Positions 1-11,960 of a stretch of 64,000 bases of DNA are shown here, piece after piece. The stretch lies in NCBI GenBank assembly GCA_015680685.1, contig MNCI01014977.1:24019-88018 (forward strand), given 5' to 3'. The stretch is from Gnetum montanum (taxonomy: Eukaryota > Streptophyta > Gnetopsida > Gnetales > Gnetaceae). Both the position numbers and the translations under genes were made by a program. Numbering within the stretch: position 1 is the stretch's first letter; each line of letters starts with the position of its first letter. Under the pieces are notes generated by a model. It was not told where the DNA came from and made no database searches. It worked only from the letters and a program-made list of their open reading frames with translations.

Positions 1-495
1 TAGGATTACCAAGTGCATGGCCTAGGTACGCTACTAGGTTACCAAGTAGTCATACTTAAATGCTCATGATTAAGTCGTACTCATTCCGTGTTACTAGGAG
101 ATAAGGGTAGAGAGATATTAATTAAGAAAGCAATAAATAACAATAACAATTAAATAATTAAGCTAAGTGGATGCTGCAATGATGAAGTAATCTTGACCTT
201 TATTGTCGTTCATGTGCATGTCCAAGTATGTCACACTCAAATAAGGATGTCGTACAATTACAACCATCACACTGCGGGCATGCACTGGGAGAAAGGGTTG
301 AGAGGAAAAACTGACAAAAAGTCCCTACCTTAATACTAAAAGAAACTAAAAAACTTAAAAGGGAACTCCTTTACCAAATCTACCTGCCTCTTATTTATAG
401 ATGAGGAGAAAGGCTATGATATCGTGTCTAGGCTGCGATATCGCGTATGCAATATCGTGGATGTGATATTGTAGCCAAAAATTCATGACTCATCA
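1..495 (-). repeat. Partial LTR, C-family type (truncated by window edge)
   Basis: This stretch matches by eye the promoter-proximal two thirds of the LTRs of element C, with the same blocks 'aggattaccaa', 'aagtggatg(c/t)tgcaatgatgaa' and 'cactcaaata'. Reverse-strand TATAAATA is at 392-399 and a run of GATATC-type palindromes at about 420-475. It ends in CATCA at 491-495, as all LTRs here do. No polypurine tract (tacccccatgact on +) follows, so it is either the 5' LTR of a minus-strand element lying to the left or a solo LTR. Confidence 0.75.
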
Positions 496-760
496 CTAGA
501 ACTTAGCTATTTATTTCCATTCTTAATTTCTATATGTGGATTATTGGAATTCCTTTGCATTTCTCCCAAGCTATTTATTATTCAAAAATTTTAGACATTG
601 TCATGTATTCAATTTCAAAATCCTTTAACTTTGATATGGTAAATGGTAACTTGCTTTGTGATTCATGATCTACAAACAAAAAATGTGATGATATTTAGCT
701 CATAAAATTTCAATATTTGTAGAAAAAAACATGAATAATAATGTTGAATCATAGAGTTGG
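496..760. other. AT-rich spacer, no gene seen
   Basis: No ORF or recognisable domain lies between the LTR end and the LINE poly(A) tract. It is probably the old insertion site of the LINE. Confidence 0.5.
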
Positions 761-2699
761 TTTTTTTTTTATTTTGGAAACCAAGCTCCCAAAAATGGGG
801 GAATTGGATGTCCTCCCACCCCACCACACACAAAGGACCCTAGAACACAAAAACCTTAATAGGGAGGACCATTAGGCAAACCCCCAACACACCCCCACCC
901 CCCCAGGGTCAATTCCACCCCTACAGAAAATGCCCCAAAACCCCTTTCCTAAACAAACTCCCAACCCAGGCCAACTAGTGCAAAAGCAACAAAATAAAGA
1001 ACAACAAAAAACAATAACAAAAGTAGAGGAAATACCATTCCCCTTTCCCCTAGCTGCAACCAATCTGGAAGTCAAGTACAAGGAAAATAAGTGCACTCCT
1101 ACATGTAAATAGCATCAAAGACATCTCGATGTGGCTTTATGTCAACAAATTCCATCACCTCTTGAAAGCATTTGAAAGCCTCCATCACCTTGCTTCCCTA
1201 TTTGTCAAGGTGGAATTCTCTCCCCTACTTGCAGATGTGTCACTATAGGATAGACCACAGAGCATTCCTACCAATATTAAGGATAACATAAGGGAATCTT
1301 CCCTCCTATAGCCAAGAGCGTGCCCTATTGACATGGGTCTTATCCAACTAACATTGGATTTGGACCTTCTCCTCTTCTTCCTAGGTGCAACGCTCAACCG
1401 CCTCCCTTTCCACCACCTCCCATTGCCTTTCTTCATCCTCCAACTTCTGCCTCACTCTATCCCAAAGCTCTACCTCCTATTCAAGTCTCAACATCACCTT
1501 GGCTAGGTCCTACTAGATTCTTTCTTCTCTAATGATTATTTGAATTACCTCATCCTGCTGCATGGCCCAAAGCTTCCTTTCTCATTGAAACTTTTCCTCC
1601 CTTTAGCGCCACCACTCCTCCCACACCAGCATCTCTGCGACTTGCCCCTACTTCACCCCTATAGTGAAAGAACTCCCCTAGGTTGGGAAGATTCCCTTCC
1701 CCCCACCCCCAACTGTCTGGTCTTCAGCCTCCTCCTCCTATAAAATCCTAGACACTTCACCACCGAAACCATCCCCAGCCCCTCCCCATGTACCTCACTC
1801 CCCAATACCCCTTTTGGGGATCGACTCCCCTCCCCCTCACACCTAGATCCATCTAACTTAGATGAAAGCTCCACAATAGTTAGTGGTACGTAGCATAGTT
1901 GTTCTCCATAGATCGCATAGACTGAAGGCCCCACCCCCTCTACTTAAGAAGCACCCCCACAACTCTCCATAACATCAAAATTAGATTAGAATGGCACCCA
2001 CGCTAATGCCTTCATAAAATAGCCAAAAAGAAACAAGGTAAATTAGATCTACATCCCCAACACATGTAGCTCATCAAAGTAAAATGGATCCCCAATAGCT
2101 TCTAAGCATTCCCAGAATAGATAAAGAATCTATCCACAAGGATTTTTGCCTCCTACCATAGTGGCTCTAGAGCCTTCTTTAGCACTTGCCTACTCCCCAT
2201 CTTAGGGACAACCCTAGGAAAAAATCTTTGGCATCTTGTAGACCACAACCACACAAGGGAACCTCCTCCCCTACCATCAGCACCTAAAGCAACTATGCAA
2301 TGGCAACCTCTGTGAGTTTGATCTGAGTGCCATGAAAAACCATCCAATCCCCCACCTAGTTGGTTAAAAAAGGTTCATCCTCTAGCTCAGGGTCCCCTTG
2401 CAACTAGGGAAGCAACTCAACCCACTCTGCCTACATCACAAGACACCACAACACCTCATTACGTTGGAATTTCTCACATGAGGATTTGACATTTAGTGTC
2501 ATCCCCATCATAGTCATAGCCTCCTTCCACAAATGCACATCTTTCGTAGCAATTTGCACTGGTAATGATAGTTGTAATCCCCAAAACACCTAGAAATTAC
2601 ATTCATGTCACAATCTCCACAAGATCGTAGTAGCCAAAGACTCCTCACTAAGTGTCATTCCCATCAATAGGTTGGCCACTCTCCATACTTGCTACGTAA

Positions 2700-3048
2700 A
2701 AATACATTCATAAGAAAAGTGCATGGTCATTTCAACCTTTTCCATGCAAAGGGGACATGTGTTCTCAATTTGCATGTCGTGTCGACCTAGTTCCCATCAT
2801 ATGAGAATTGCATCATGGCAAAATAACCAAAGAAATGTTTAAATTTTTTTGGGCAGATGCCCCTTCCACATGTGGTGCCACCCCCTAGTCAAAGGAAATC
2901 TATCCCAAATTAGTTGTTTAGGAGGGGCATTAAATGACCCTGTTGTCATCAACATCTGCATGTGCCCACAAATTACTTGCCAGAGTTTTGAAACATTCCC
3001 TCCTCTTGCTTCCAAGGTGTATATTTGCGTCGCATGAGAATAACCCAC
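2700..3048 (-). pseudogene. LINE zinc-binding RT tail (zf-RVT type)
   Basis: Downstream of the RT the minus strand encodes 'PLTRGWHHMWKGHLPKKI' followed, past stops, by 'ENTCPLCMEKVEMTMH' and a later Cys. The CPxC...H...C pattern and preceding W-K-x-x-x-P-x-K-I block fit the zinc-binding domain that follows RT in plant LINEs. The region further left (2350-780) continues the element but I could not assign domains to it. Confidence 0.65.
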
Positions 3049-3599
3049 TGTGCAAGAGTCAAATCCTGTGACATCAACTTACTCAAAAGGGCCTGATGCC
3101 CCATTGTTAGAACATCTTAGAATCTCAGAAGGCTTAGACCCCCCTGCATCTTTAGGCCTTGCCACCCTATCCCATCCTACCAAATGCAAATGGTTACTCC
3201 CTTTACCCCCCAATCACATAAAAGCATGAATTAGTTGATCCACCTAGTTAATTATGCCAGCTAGAAGGAAAGCTGCACTAGCCACAAAGCACATGATGGT
3301 TGACAACACCACCCTAGCCCAAATCATCCTACTAGCCTAAGATAAGAATCTAGTAATCTAATGGGACACCCTTTCCTGTATACCCCCAAACTTTATAGCA
3401 ATGCCAATCAAATAGCAAAAGCCCCAAATACTTGTCGTTCACCAATCTAGGCAACACCCTCAACACCTGAATGATCCTTCCTAGATCCCCATTTTAGTAT
3501 TTAATAGGTGAATAGCCAACTTACCCCAATTTATTTGGAGCCCAATCTCCTCCCCCATGTGATGGAGGGTCCTATTGATCGCCTATGCTTATGGCATGG

Positions 3600-4025
3600 T
3601 GGCCTACAAGAACAAGATGGTGTCATCAGCATAATGTTCCACTAGACACTACACCACATTGATGTCCAACCCTATCATCCCCTCAACTTCATAGTAAGTT
3701 TGCATCATATCCATCACCAAAATGAACAAGAATAAAGACAAAGGATCCCCTTGTGGAAGCCCCCTTCCAGTGGTCTCAAATCCCCACAACTTGTCTTCCA
3801 AGTTCAAGGAAAACACCCCTGACCTCTGAATGTCAATGCATATATTGATGAAGTGTAGATGAAAACCTTTGTGAAGCATAACCTCCCGAAGCACATCCCA
3901 AGTCACCATGTCATATGCTTTGGTAATATCCAAATTCAAGCACATCCCCAGAAATTTACTCACACAAAGTGAGTGAACAACTTCTTGCACCAAAATGATC
4001 TGGTCTTGTATATGCCTACCCTTGA
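3600..4025 (-). pseudogene. LINE reverse transcriptase domain
   Basis: The minus strand shows successive RT blocks: 'FVKGRHIQDQIILVQE' (about 4020-3975), 'LDITKAYDMVTWDVL', 'GRGLPQGDPLSLFLFIL' and the catalytic HYADDTILFL, with Y-A-D-D at 3633-3622. The order and spacing match non-LTR retrotransposon RTs. Most of it is one open stretch (3993-3649), with a stop before the YADD block, so it is a pseudogene. The GRGLPQGDPLSP-like block separates it from LTR-element RTs. Confidence 0.85.
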
Positions 4026-4189
4026 CAAAACTAGCTTGCTACACCTCCACTAGATGTAGCATCAACAACCCCAACCAAATCACTAGTAACTTTGAGAAAA
4101 GCCTCATCAGCACATTGCAAGCCAATGGGCTAGAAATCCCCAATTTGACTTCTCCCAAGCAAACAACTACTTGTTAAAGTCCTCAACCA

Positions 4190-4562
4190 ACATCCATTGT
4201 TGCTTGTTGGCCACCAAAGTAGTAATTTTCTATAGCTCACAAAACCTCTTGTCGCATTACTGAGGCCCATATAAGTTCAGGGCAACAATCCCCATCGAGA
4301 GCTGAAAAGAGATACTCTAGTCTGAAACATCCATAGTGTCAAAAGACCACTAAGATAAAACTACCACACCCCTTGCCCATCCTTGGCATCCAACCAAGAA
4401 TGTCCTCCATCCCTACCAACTAGGCCATTGCCTCTCATTCAATAGCGTCTTTGTCTCTTGTAAGCACATGATGTCACAGTGCTCCTTGTGCACCAAATCC
4501 TAGAGGGTATTGCATTTAGAGGGGGTACCCAACCCCCTAAAGTTCCATGAGAGGATTTTCAT
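4190..4562 (-). pseudogene. LINE apurinic/apyrimidinic-type endonuclease N-terminus
   Basis: From an ATG at 4560-4562 (minus) the frame reads MKILSWNFRGLG and, about 25 codons later, CLQETK. These are the first two conserved blocks of LINE endonucleases (the catalytic Asn and Glu regions), which nick the target DNA. Several in-frame stops follow, so it is dead. It lies between the ORF1-like fragment and the reverse transcriptase, as expected. Confidence 0.75.
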
Positions 4563-5136
4563 GGTTTGCTGGAGTTGTGCTTCTTGTAAACCTCTTGGAT
4601 GGTCTATTGGACACCCAAGTCAACCTCCTTCTATGAATTCTTTGTTCGGGAAACCAGGCCTAATGGTCTACCAACTTTGGTAGGCTCAGGGGAGACAATG
4701 AAACTACCCTCCAGTTTCAATCTACTTCTCATAACTTCTACCATGGATGGGGCAACCCCTAAGCACATTAACGAAATTCCACAAAGGGGGCAACCCCCAA
4801 ACTCCCCAACAACCCCCAAGGAGGGAAAGCCCCAACCAAAATAAGTGATCCAGGGGCATCAACCCCCTAGCACCCCCCTCCATCCTCAGTACTACCAACA
4901 AGGAGAGTCCTGGATGGTGAAGCTATTCCCTCCCCTTTCTCAATAGCCCCATCTTTTCCCAAGCCTTCCATCCTTGAAGTCTTATCCATTCTATGGGGAA
5001 CCGTCGCTTGGAGTGGTGCCCCCACTAGTCCTTCCTCTTTTCATCTGGGGCCCCCACTAGCCTTAGACTAGTTTGGGACCCCTCCATCTCCCCCACCGGC
5101 CACAGGCAACTTTTGTGCACCCCCCAAACCCTAACT

Positions 5137-5544
5137 CTAGGATGGCCTCCACTTTCGGGAAACCCAAGTACATCCATCCTCTATCTGTTTCGACCACTTG
5201 GGGCTTAGCACCATTCGGTAGTCCCCCATCACATGGCCCCCTTTTCCACAATTGCCAAAAGGCCCTAGCACTACCATGGCCAGAATCCCCTCAACCACCA
5301 CATTTTCATACTTCAACTGAACTCGCTCCTCTCCTGAAGGGAGTTCCAGGGTCACCTCTATGACCAAGTCTTTTAGCGCAAGAGACCTCCAAACATAGAA
5401 CTGAGTGTAGCCCAGCTTATCCATGGTTGTCGTGGATTGGTCAAAGGAGATGAATTCCACAAATAAGCCAACAAGTGCCTTCAGAAACCGTGAGGTCCAC
5501 AATTCCCAAGGGACCTCACAATTCCCAAGGGATCCCTGAAACAT
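5137..5544 (-). pseudogene. LINE ORF1-like fragment (DUF4283/zinc-knuckle type)
   Basis: The 135-codon open stretch has the layout seen in plant LINE ORF1 proteins: a segment giving 'GLFVEFISFDQSTTTMDKLG', a beta-rich segment ending 'VQLKYENVVVEGI', then a short Cys/Gly/His cluster (CGKGGHVMGDY) where a zinc knuckle would lie. The cluster lacks the second half of a proper CCHC motif. ORF1 proteins bind element RNA. It lies upstream of the endonuclease start on the same strand. The call is from pattern only; no search was possible. Confidence 0.45.
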
Positions 5545-5650
5545 GAATCCACATAGGTGTCCTCAAGAATAAATTAGGGTCCTCGTGCACCCCACTGGGT
5601 CAAGGCTAGCCCTCTAGGGCCAAAGAACCACGGCCTCCCTCTCCCCCCAC

Positions 5651-6489
5651 CCAAAGAAACATAAAAAGGGAACAAAAGTATGGACCTTTTCCACGTTACA
5701 CAAGGCTATTAATTTTATGACACCAATTTGTTGAATCGTTCGCATTTACCCTAATAATAATAATATTGGTGTCAGTGTTAACCCCGGAAGCGCTGCTGGG
5801 AAAATGGTGGGGCCATGACTCATGAAACCCAGTAAAATCGCAGGCTATTTAAACTGATCGCTTCTTAATTCTTACCTCCTGATAGAAAAAACTGGTTTCG
5901 GAGTTTTGGAAAAATGTTCACAGAAAAACTGGACATTGAAAAAAATGTTTAGTCCAACGAAGTAAAGGTTTCCGTTGCTATTCAATGTTCTGTTGAGAAC
6001 TGTATGTTCGTCCCAGCAAAGTGCAGGACTCCGTCGTAATTCGGAATTGGATTTAGAAATGTCTCTCCAGCAAAATTGAAAAGTGTATGCTTCCACACAC
6101 GAAATTCAAGATTGAACATGAAATCTATTAATACCAAAGTTCATGTCGCACCACGATTTGTGTTTTTTAACGAACACTGCTCCCTGGCGGTTGACAGTAG
6201 CAGTTGGACCAGATCGGAAGAGATAAGCCACGATTTAAACACAGCCCAAGCCCACTGGGTCCGACTGAATTCAGGGAACATAATTAAAATACATTCAATA
6301 TTTCAATTTCAATCACACTGAATGAGGTTCCAAATTTCAGCTGTGTCAATGGCATTCCGAACGCAAACAAGTCAATAGCAATTACAGTTACACGCCGAGC
6401 ATGATCGTCATCTTAGACAATATCAATCCCAATTTCTGGGAAAACAAAAAAAGAAAGCAAAACAGAGAACAAATGTATGAATGATGGAT
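5651..6489. other. Intergenic, no supported gene
   Basis: Downstream side of the minus-strand gene at 6490-7002. A TATTTAAA (about 5846) and short repeats of a 'ccaacgaagt / ccagcaaagt' type near 5955-6070 are present. The open frames here are short and show no recognisable motif. Confidence 0.4.
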
Positions 6490-7002
6490 TCAATAGTGTA
6501 AGCGAGACGCAGAAGAAGAAGAAGAAGAAGTGTGAGCCTTGGTGGCAAAGTCGTTCATGAAGCGCACATACGAATCCCCAGCTGTGGCAAAGCGCGTAAT
6601 GACGAGTTTGCGAAGCCTAACCCTGATGAGCCTAAGCCTGAACACCCACCCTCTGCCTTTACACAAACTCTGGCACGGCTCCAGTTTCAGACTAACGCTG
6701 CGCTTCAGGAGGCTGATGTTGCTGTCACTCGTGCATCTGGAAAGGCTCCTGCGAGGCGCTCCAGAGGTTATGTTTTCAAGCTCCTTCTCCTCCTCTGCCT
6801 CCTCTTCCTCCTCCTCCTCCTCCTCAATCTCAGTCTCAGTCTCAGTCTCAGCCTCAACGATGGTTTCAAGCCTCCCACGCATAACAGCAGCAGCAGTAAT
6901 TATGTCTTTGGCTGTCAGCGATCTGCTCTCTTTCCTGGATTCGTTCGCGTCTGTCCGGGATTTCATCCTCAGCCAAGCAAATCTGCCCAACGTCTTCGCC
7001 AT
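6490..7002 (-). CDS. Small plant protein of unknown function, Glu-rich, intronless
   Basis: A complete 170-residue frame runs from ATG (7002-7000) to TGA (6492-6490). Residues about 1-15 are basic (MAKTLGRFAWLRMKSR). A Thr/Glu then poly-Glu tract (about 50-75) is coded by a GAG/CTC-type microsatellite. A basic segment follows (about 123-135, RLRLIRVRLRKLVITRF), then a likely conserved block GDSYVRFMNDFATK and a Ser-rich end. I do not recognise the family. The case for a real gene is its balanced composition, unlike the surrounding decayed repeats, the proper ATG, and a coherent basic/acidic domain layout. Two overlapping plus-strand frames of similar length are shadows made of low-complexity Leu/Ser runs. 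A CATATATTT about 205 bases upstream could be a TATA element. No signal peptide or membrane segment is evident. Confidence 0.6.
   Translation of the reverse strand: MAKTLGRFAWLRMKSRTDANESRKESRSLTAKDIITAAAVMRGRLETIVEAETETETEIEEEEEEEEEAEEEKELENITSGAPRRSLSRCTSDSNISLLKRSVSLKLEPCQSLCKGRGWVFRLRLIRVRLRKLVITRFATAGDSYVRFMNDFATKAHTSSSSSSASRLHY
6780..6862. repeat. Pyrimidine microsatellite (CTC/TCC then CTCAGT) inside the small gene
   Basis: Imperfect CTC/TCC triplets are followed by several 'ctcagt' hexamers on the plus strand. On the coding (minus) strand they encode the Thr/Glu and poly-Glu tract of the gene at 6490-7002. Such tracts change length readily. Confidence 0.85.
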
Positions 7003-8330
7003 CGCGGATTCTCATTCTGACTATTGTGAATCCTGACTTGTGAATTAATAGATTTTGGAATGTGGGCTTGGCCAATTTTGCATTCTGGACACGGTCAATG
7101 CAGTCAGCCACGCTGAGAATTGAGAGAATGAGATTTGTACGCGTTTTTCATTGTGACTGGGTCTTGGTCTCGGCCTTCGTCATGGAATTTGTGAATTTAA
7201 TAACCGGAAATATATGTTTCATACATGTTATTCAAAAACTAAACTGGATTATACGGTCTCAAAGATGATATAAGTTTGTATCTTCGTCAAATTCGACGAT
7301 TATCGGTGATGGGTCCTCACTCACATCCGTTTCTTGTGTGTGTTAGTCACAAAGCAACAGCCATAATTTCTGAATGTCAAAGCTTTGACACTATCAATAC
7401 AAGTTTTTATAATGGTCCACTCTTGGATAAAAAGAAAAACCAAAACGCAATCACCACTCAAGAGACACCGCGGGTTGGTTTTCTTTGCGGAGACGACTTC
7501 TTTTACGATGACGTTGTTGAAAGTTGAAACTGTCAATGACTGAATATTACTCCAATGCTGTAAATAATGTACGTAGTCCATTAGATCTTTATCTGAATCT
7601 CCAACTGTGATTTTACTACGTTCCGAAAAAAAAATGGTTAAGCTCTCTCATTCATTCAAGAAACCATCCCAGAATTACACAGTAAAATGGGAACACATCG
7701 TATACATGTTAATCTTGAAACAAAGTCTGGGGAGATTACTCCGTTTACCCGTCTAAATCAAATGGTGTAAACTGTTTCTCAGCCTACCAATCAATCTTGT
7801 TACTATCCCTGAAAGTTGGGATTCAAATATCAGGCATTCAAGATAGAATTTCCTTTTTCCTTTACAGGTAGACTAAAGTTTAGGAAGTAATTTTTCTTGA
7901 TCAATTTTCTCATGTCTTAACTGTTACAGTTAGACTTTTCAACCATTATTTTCACCCGGGCAAAACCATGATGTATTCTCTATTGCTTTGAGCACTGCAT
8001 CAGAAAGTTTCTTCTCTGGAGTACGTGCGGTCTTACTAATCTAGCGAATGAACTGATACACTTCTTCAGCTTCCAATGCTTTAGCTTAGAATGACAATGC
8101 GTCAATTTCTATTAATTAAGCATGGTTTTTGAATATGTTAATCTTCTTCCCGCGCGGAAATGTTTTACATGCTTTTGCATTGATGTAAAAAAACAACAAA
8201 ACAACTTGTAAAAATACAATGCGCTACTATCTTAATTCTCAACAATCTAGGGAGTTGAATATTACCAAGCAAATTCTATAATGTTTTAAAAGTTCAAGGT
8301 GTTGGTGTGTGATGATAGTGTATATCAAGG
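7003..8330. other. 5' flank of the small gene, no other gene seen
   Basis: Mixed-composition DNA without transposon features; probably promoter and intergenic sequence for the minus-strand gene. Short open frames (7062-7268, 7276-7527) show no recognisable motif. Confidence 0.4.
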
Positions 8331-8339
8331 AAAAAGTGA

Positions 8340-9080
8340 ATGTTGTAACTTCACTACTTTGGGAGAGTGTTGCTTGGTACTACCCATGAGCTCCAAAGTC
8401 ACTATGTGTTCCAAAGCAAACTCAAAGTGGACTATGTCATAATGTCCCCAAGAGCTTGTGAGCATAGTAAGAATACACAATGCATATATCATCTATTAGT
8501 CTATGGGTTAGTAGCATCATGAGAATGCCTTAATGATCATATAAGCAACCAAACCAATGCAACACATGCATGATATACACAAAAAGAACTAGCAAACACA
8601 TAGATACATTGATCCTTAAGAGAGCTAAGACACCTACCTATATTACATACATCTAGCGATATACCCCTGCTCCATAGAGAAGGGGTAGTGCCAAAGCTAG
8701 AGAGGCCAAAGTCTCCCCTACAAGCCTACATATCCTTGTAATGTCAATGCAATGTAATTCTATAAGTAATGGTTAACATAGCATGAAGCCCAAAATGATC
8801 TCTACACTTCTCTAGCCTCTAAATTGTAGAGAAGAAACTTTCAAACCATCAACAAGGTATGCTTTCTTATAGTCTCCCTTACTTGAAAGAGATGACATCC
8901 TTTGAGCTTAAGTCTTTATTCATACACTTCCCCAAAATGTGGAGAGAAAAGTGGATATTGAGGGTATTGAACAACACAAAGCCCATTCGACAATTGTAGA
9001 GAAGAAGGTTTAAAAGCTATAGGGTAATCAATTGTAAAGCATGTTAAACTCAATTTTACATCTAATCAAGGTTTAAAGAT
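8340..9080 (+). repeat. LTR-like repeat, inverted partner of 51370-52150
   Basis: The reverse complement of about 51370-52150 aligns by eye through many blocks, for example 'agggtattgaacaac', 'gacaattgtaga', 'aagcctacatat' and 'catgggttag'. Copies of this length with no coding capacity are most simply LTRs of one old family in opposite orientations. The borders are approximate. Confidence 0.5.
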
Positions 9081-9119
9081 TCTCATGCAATTAATAATCT
9101 AATTATAATTGAATATTAA

Positions 9120-9350
9120 TCACATTGTTTTATGTGAATAGTCAACCACAAAGTAAGAAAGTGTAGATCCATCTACCACAAAGATCATAATAAAGAAAGA
9201 GAATGAAATATCACAAAAGAAAGGAGAGACATCAAAAGAGATGGCTTTGGTAACCCATGAATCTAGTGTGGTAAAGATGAAGTCTATAGTTTGTAGGAGA
9301 CTTAGAGAAACTTTCATCAACTCCCATTCAAAAGGGAAATTTTTTGTCAA
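9120..9350 (-). pseudogene. Possible Copia-type integrase remnant
   Basis: The minus strand reads 'YFVVDYSHKTM', resembling the 'YFVxFIDDYSRKTW' block around the first catalytic Asp of Copia integrases. A frame-shifted DLCG lies just upstream, also typical of that region. Nothing else of the element is clear. The match is short and could be chance. Confidence 0.3.
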
Positions 9351-11550
9351 AAGACTTCAAGAAGCTAAGAATAGATACTATTTTTGGTTTTGATGAAAGT
9401 GATCTAGTGTAGACTAAAATGTCACCAAGTATTCCAGATATGCTCAATCTTTGTCATTTTACAATTAAATGATGACAACAAGACATAGCTGAAGATGAGT
9501 AATGTGGAAGCATATTGAATATCTTCCATGCCCTAGGGCATATGACTACATTATCATGAGACTTGGCACAAGCAACAATAGATAAATCCTAGAGGAGAAT
9601 TAAATATTTAGAAAAGGAAATTTAATGTCTAGAGCTAACAATGAATAAAATCAGTGAATAAAATCAAAGACCTTGTGGCTAAGATCAAAGAACTCCAACT
9701 AAATGCAATGAAATGTGACAAGCTACTAATTGATTTCAAGAAGGAAATGACAATTCTACAAGTGAAAAATTAGCTTCATGGTGCTTAAAAAGCCTTATTT
9801 GAAGGCATTTCCAAGGATAAAGGTAAGAGATTGATACTTTAGTTTTAGCAACATATTTAAATGATGGAGAAAATGTTTTGGAAATGTAAAGAGAATAAGT
9901 GAGTGTGTTTATCGAAATGATGAATTTAAATGTTTTGATTTGTTATGAGTTTGACTAATAGTTATATGTATTTTTAGTATCTCATTATTGTATATTTTTT
10001 ACATTTATAGAATGTCAATTCTTAATAAAGGATTATTCCCAACAATTAAATTAGTTTGTGACTAGAGGAAAAAATTTGAGTGAATACGACCTTGCTTGTG
10101 AATTGATGTGAGTATGCTTGGAGTTTAGTGACCATCTAAGAAAATAGAGATATATGTTACTATACTTTATAAGTCTACATCTGTGATTCTATGATCATCA
10201 ATATGAATCTTTAGCAAAATGAAGTCTCACAAGGAAAAAATAAATTGGGACTAGATTCCATTTTGTCTAGTAGAGCATTTTTTCTATCTTGATGAAAGAA
10301 GAAGGCCATATCTATGAGCCCATGAGAAAGATCATTAGATTCAAACCATTTGTTTATGTAAACCTTGTCACTATCAAGAGTTCCAAGAATTCAAGACTGA
10401 ATTTGAAATGAATCTATGAAATGATGAAGTCTTTTTTGTTATTATTTGGAGATATGATGATAATAGTATTTGAGGTTGCAAAAATTTCATTAGAAGGAGG
10501 GAATCAAGAAGAGAAGGAGGATGCCACAAATCCTTCAAGTTAGATTGTACAAGATTTTAAACAAGAACTACACTTAATTTTGTTTCTTCCATTCCCCTTT
10601 TATTGGCATTTATAGGCTTCATTTTATTATAAGTTAAGAACTAAGAATGATTATAAATAAATAAAAAATGGTAATCAAAGGTATGTGTAAAGCCAATAGT
10701 TTCTTTATTAGTTAAATTCAAGTGACATTGTGATGTTTGTGGAAGGGGATTATTTGCTTATAATTTTATACTTCCAAGTTTATTTGATGTCAATCTATTA
10801 GTATCGAGAAAACAACATAGTGTAAGAGTATGTTAAAGAATAGATAGTAAGATTCATCAAGATGGAGTTATGATAGAGACATTAACTGGATTCAAAAGTG
10901 ATAAAGACATTATTTGAGTTAATTATATGATCAAACAACTGATAATGCGGAGGAGGGATGGAAAATGATTTTGATTAAATAGTGATAAATTAAATGATAT
11001 TATTTTATGAGTTTATGTCTTTTCGCATAATTTTTTACCTAAAAAACTAAATGAATCATCTATGTGTGTGTGTGTGTAGACGCATAGATTAATATTATTA
11101 GAGGAGAAGCCATGTATCAGAGATATTAATTTATGAGATTGAGAAATTAAGTCAAATGTCAATCATCCATAAATAGATAACCAATGTCTTGAACAATTTC
11201 AGTAAGCATCCTAATATACTCAAGATCATGTGAGTTGATGGTAACAAAGGACTACTTATTAAAGAAGAATCTAGTGCTGACTTAAGATGCTTGGCTTTAG
11301 GTGGGTAGCCAAGCCCCTATCTTGCTTGATTAGAGGGAATTTCAATAGGATTTAAAATGCCCTTACCTTGTTTTCCTAGAAACTAGATTTCATGATATTT
11401 GGCCTTTTTTATTAATTCTTTGTGTAGCTGGGCTATAATTTGGGCTATAGTAGATACAATGTCATGTTCAAAAGTCTTGTTAATCTTAGTAGGTGTCATA
11501 TCGGTAGCCTTGGATTGTGAAGAAGACTAAGGCACCTAAGCCAATACCAT
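9351..11550. other. AT-rich decayed repeat DNA, no gene seen
   Basis: Frames are broken every few dozen codons. A Lys/Leu-rich stretch (about 9655-9770, +) could be a gag coiled coil, but I cannot support it. A short TG microsatellite is at about 11063-11078. Confidence 0.4.
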
Positions 11551-11559
11551 GCTTGCACC

Positions 11560-11960
11560 TCCTTATCTAAAGAATTTTTATGCTTTGACATATGGTGGAA
11601 ATGAAGGCTTTAAAAAATGCTACATAAGACCAACCCAAAAGCATATTGTATGACAATGATCCTAGTATGACATGGAGATTAGTTTGGATTATAGCTCTAG
11701 CAATAGTGAGAGGTAGATCTATTATGCCAAGAGTGGTGCTGTTTTAAGCATATATAATAGTTGGTTTGCTTTTTTTGATATTTTAAACCATAGATTTCAA
11801 TGGGGTTTATTGCATTATAATAACATTCATTGTTGGCCCATCATCTATAAAAATCCTTTTGACTTATGTTGATCAAATGGTGACATGCATGTGCATTAGT
11901 TCAGCTATAACAAAACCATCAGCATTGCTAACAACTTCATCGTTAGAAGAGATGATAAAA
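11560..11960 (-). pseudogene. Gypsy aspartic protease remnant
   Basis: Read on the minus strand: 'FVIAELMHMHV', then 'IDDGPTMNVI' (about 11850-11820), then 'GIIDLPLTI', then 'LSYNMLLG' (about 11650). This is the order of a retroviral-type protease in plant Gypsy polyproteins (D-[ST]-G active loop, flap, then the 'xLSYNxLLGRPW' block). The active loop reads DDGP and stops interrupt the frame, so it is inactive. It has the opposite orientation to the D gag and belongs to another element. Confidence 0.55.

Larger units (their letters stand above)
761..5650 (-). mobile_element. Decayed non-LTR retrotransposon (plant L1-type LINE)
   Basis: Read on the minus strand, the parts come in LINE order: an ORF1-like segment with a degraded zinc-knuckle region (about 5540-5137), an apurinic-type endonuclease beginning MKILSWNFRGLG (4562 leftward), reverse transcriptase with YADD (3622-3633), a zinc-binding tail (about 3048-2700), a long decayed 3' part, and a poly(A) tail seen as ten Ts at 761-770. 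All ORFs carry stops and frameshifts. The right (5') border is approximate; I could not identify a convincing target duplication. Parts at 2350-780 are unassigned. Confidence 0.8.

Noticed and set aside
743-5735. Possible LINE target duplication (TGTTGAATC near 743 and near 5731)
   Set aside because: Only nine bases match, the copies are not directly at the inferred ends, and the 5' border is uncertain.
6211-6222. AGATCGGAAGAG, the start of a common sequencing adapter
   Set aside because: Only 12 bases match and the next bases differ from the adapter, so chance or a genuine genomic sequence is more likely than contamination.
6532-7036. Two plus-strand open frames of 162 and 165 codons over the small gene
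   Set aside because: They overlap the minus-strand gene and consist largely of Leu or Ser runs made by the microsatellite. The minus-strand frame has a coherent composition.
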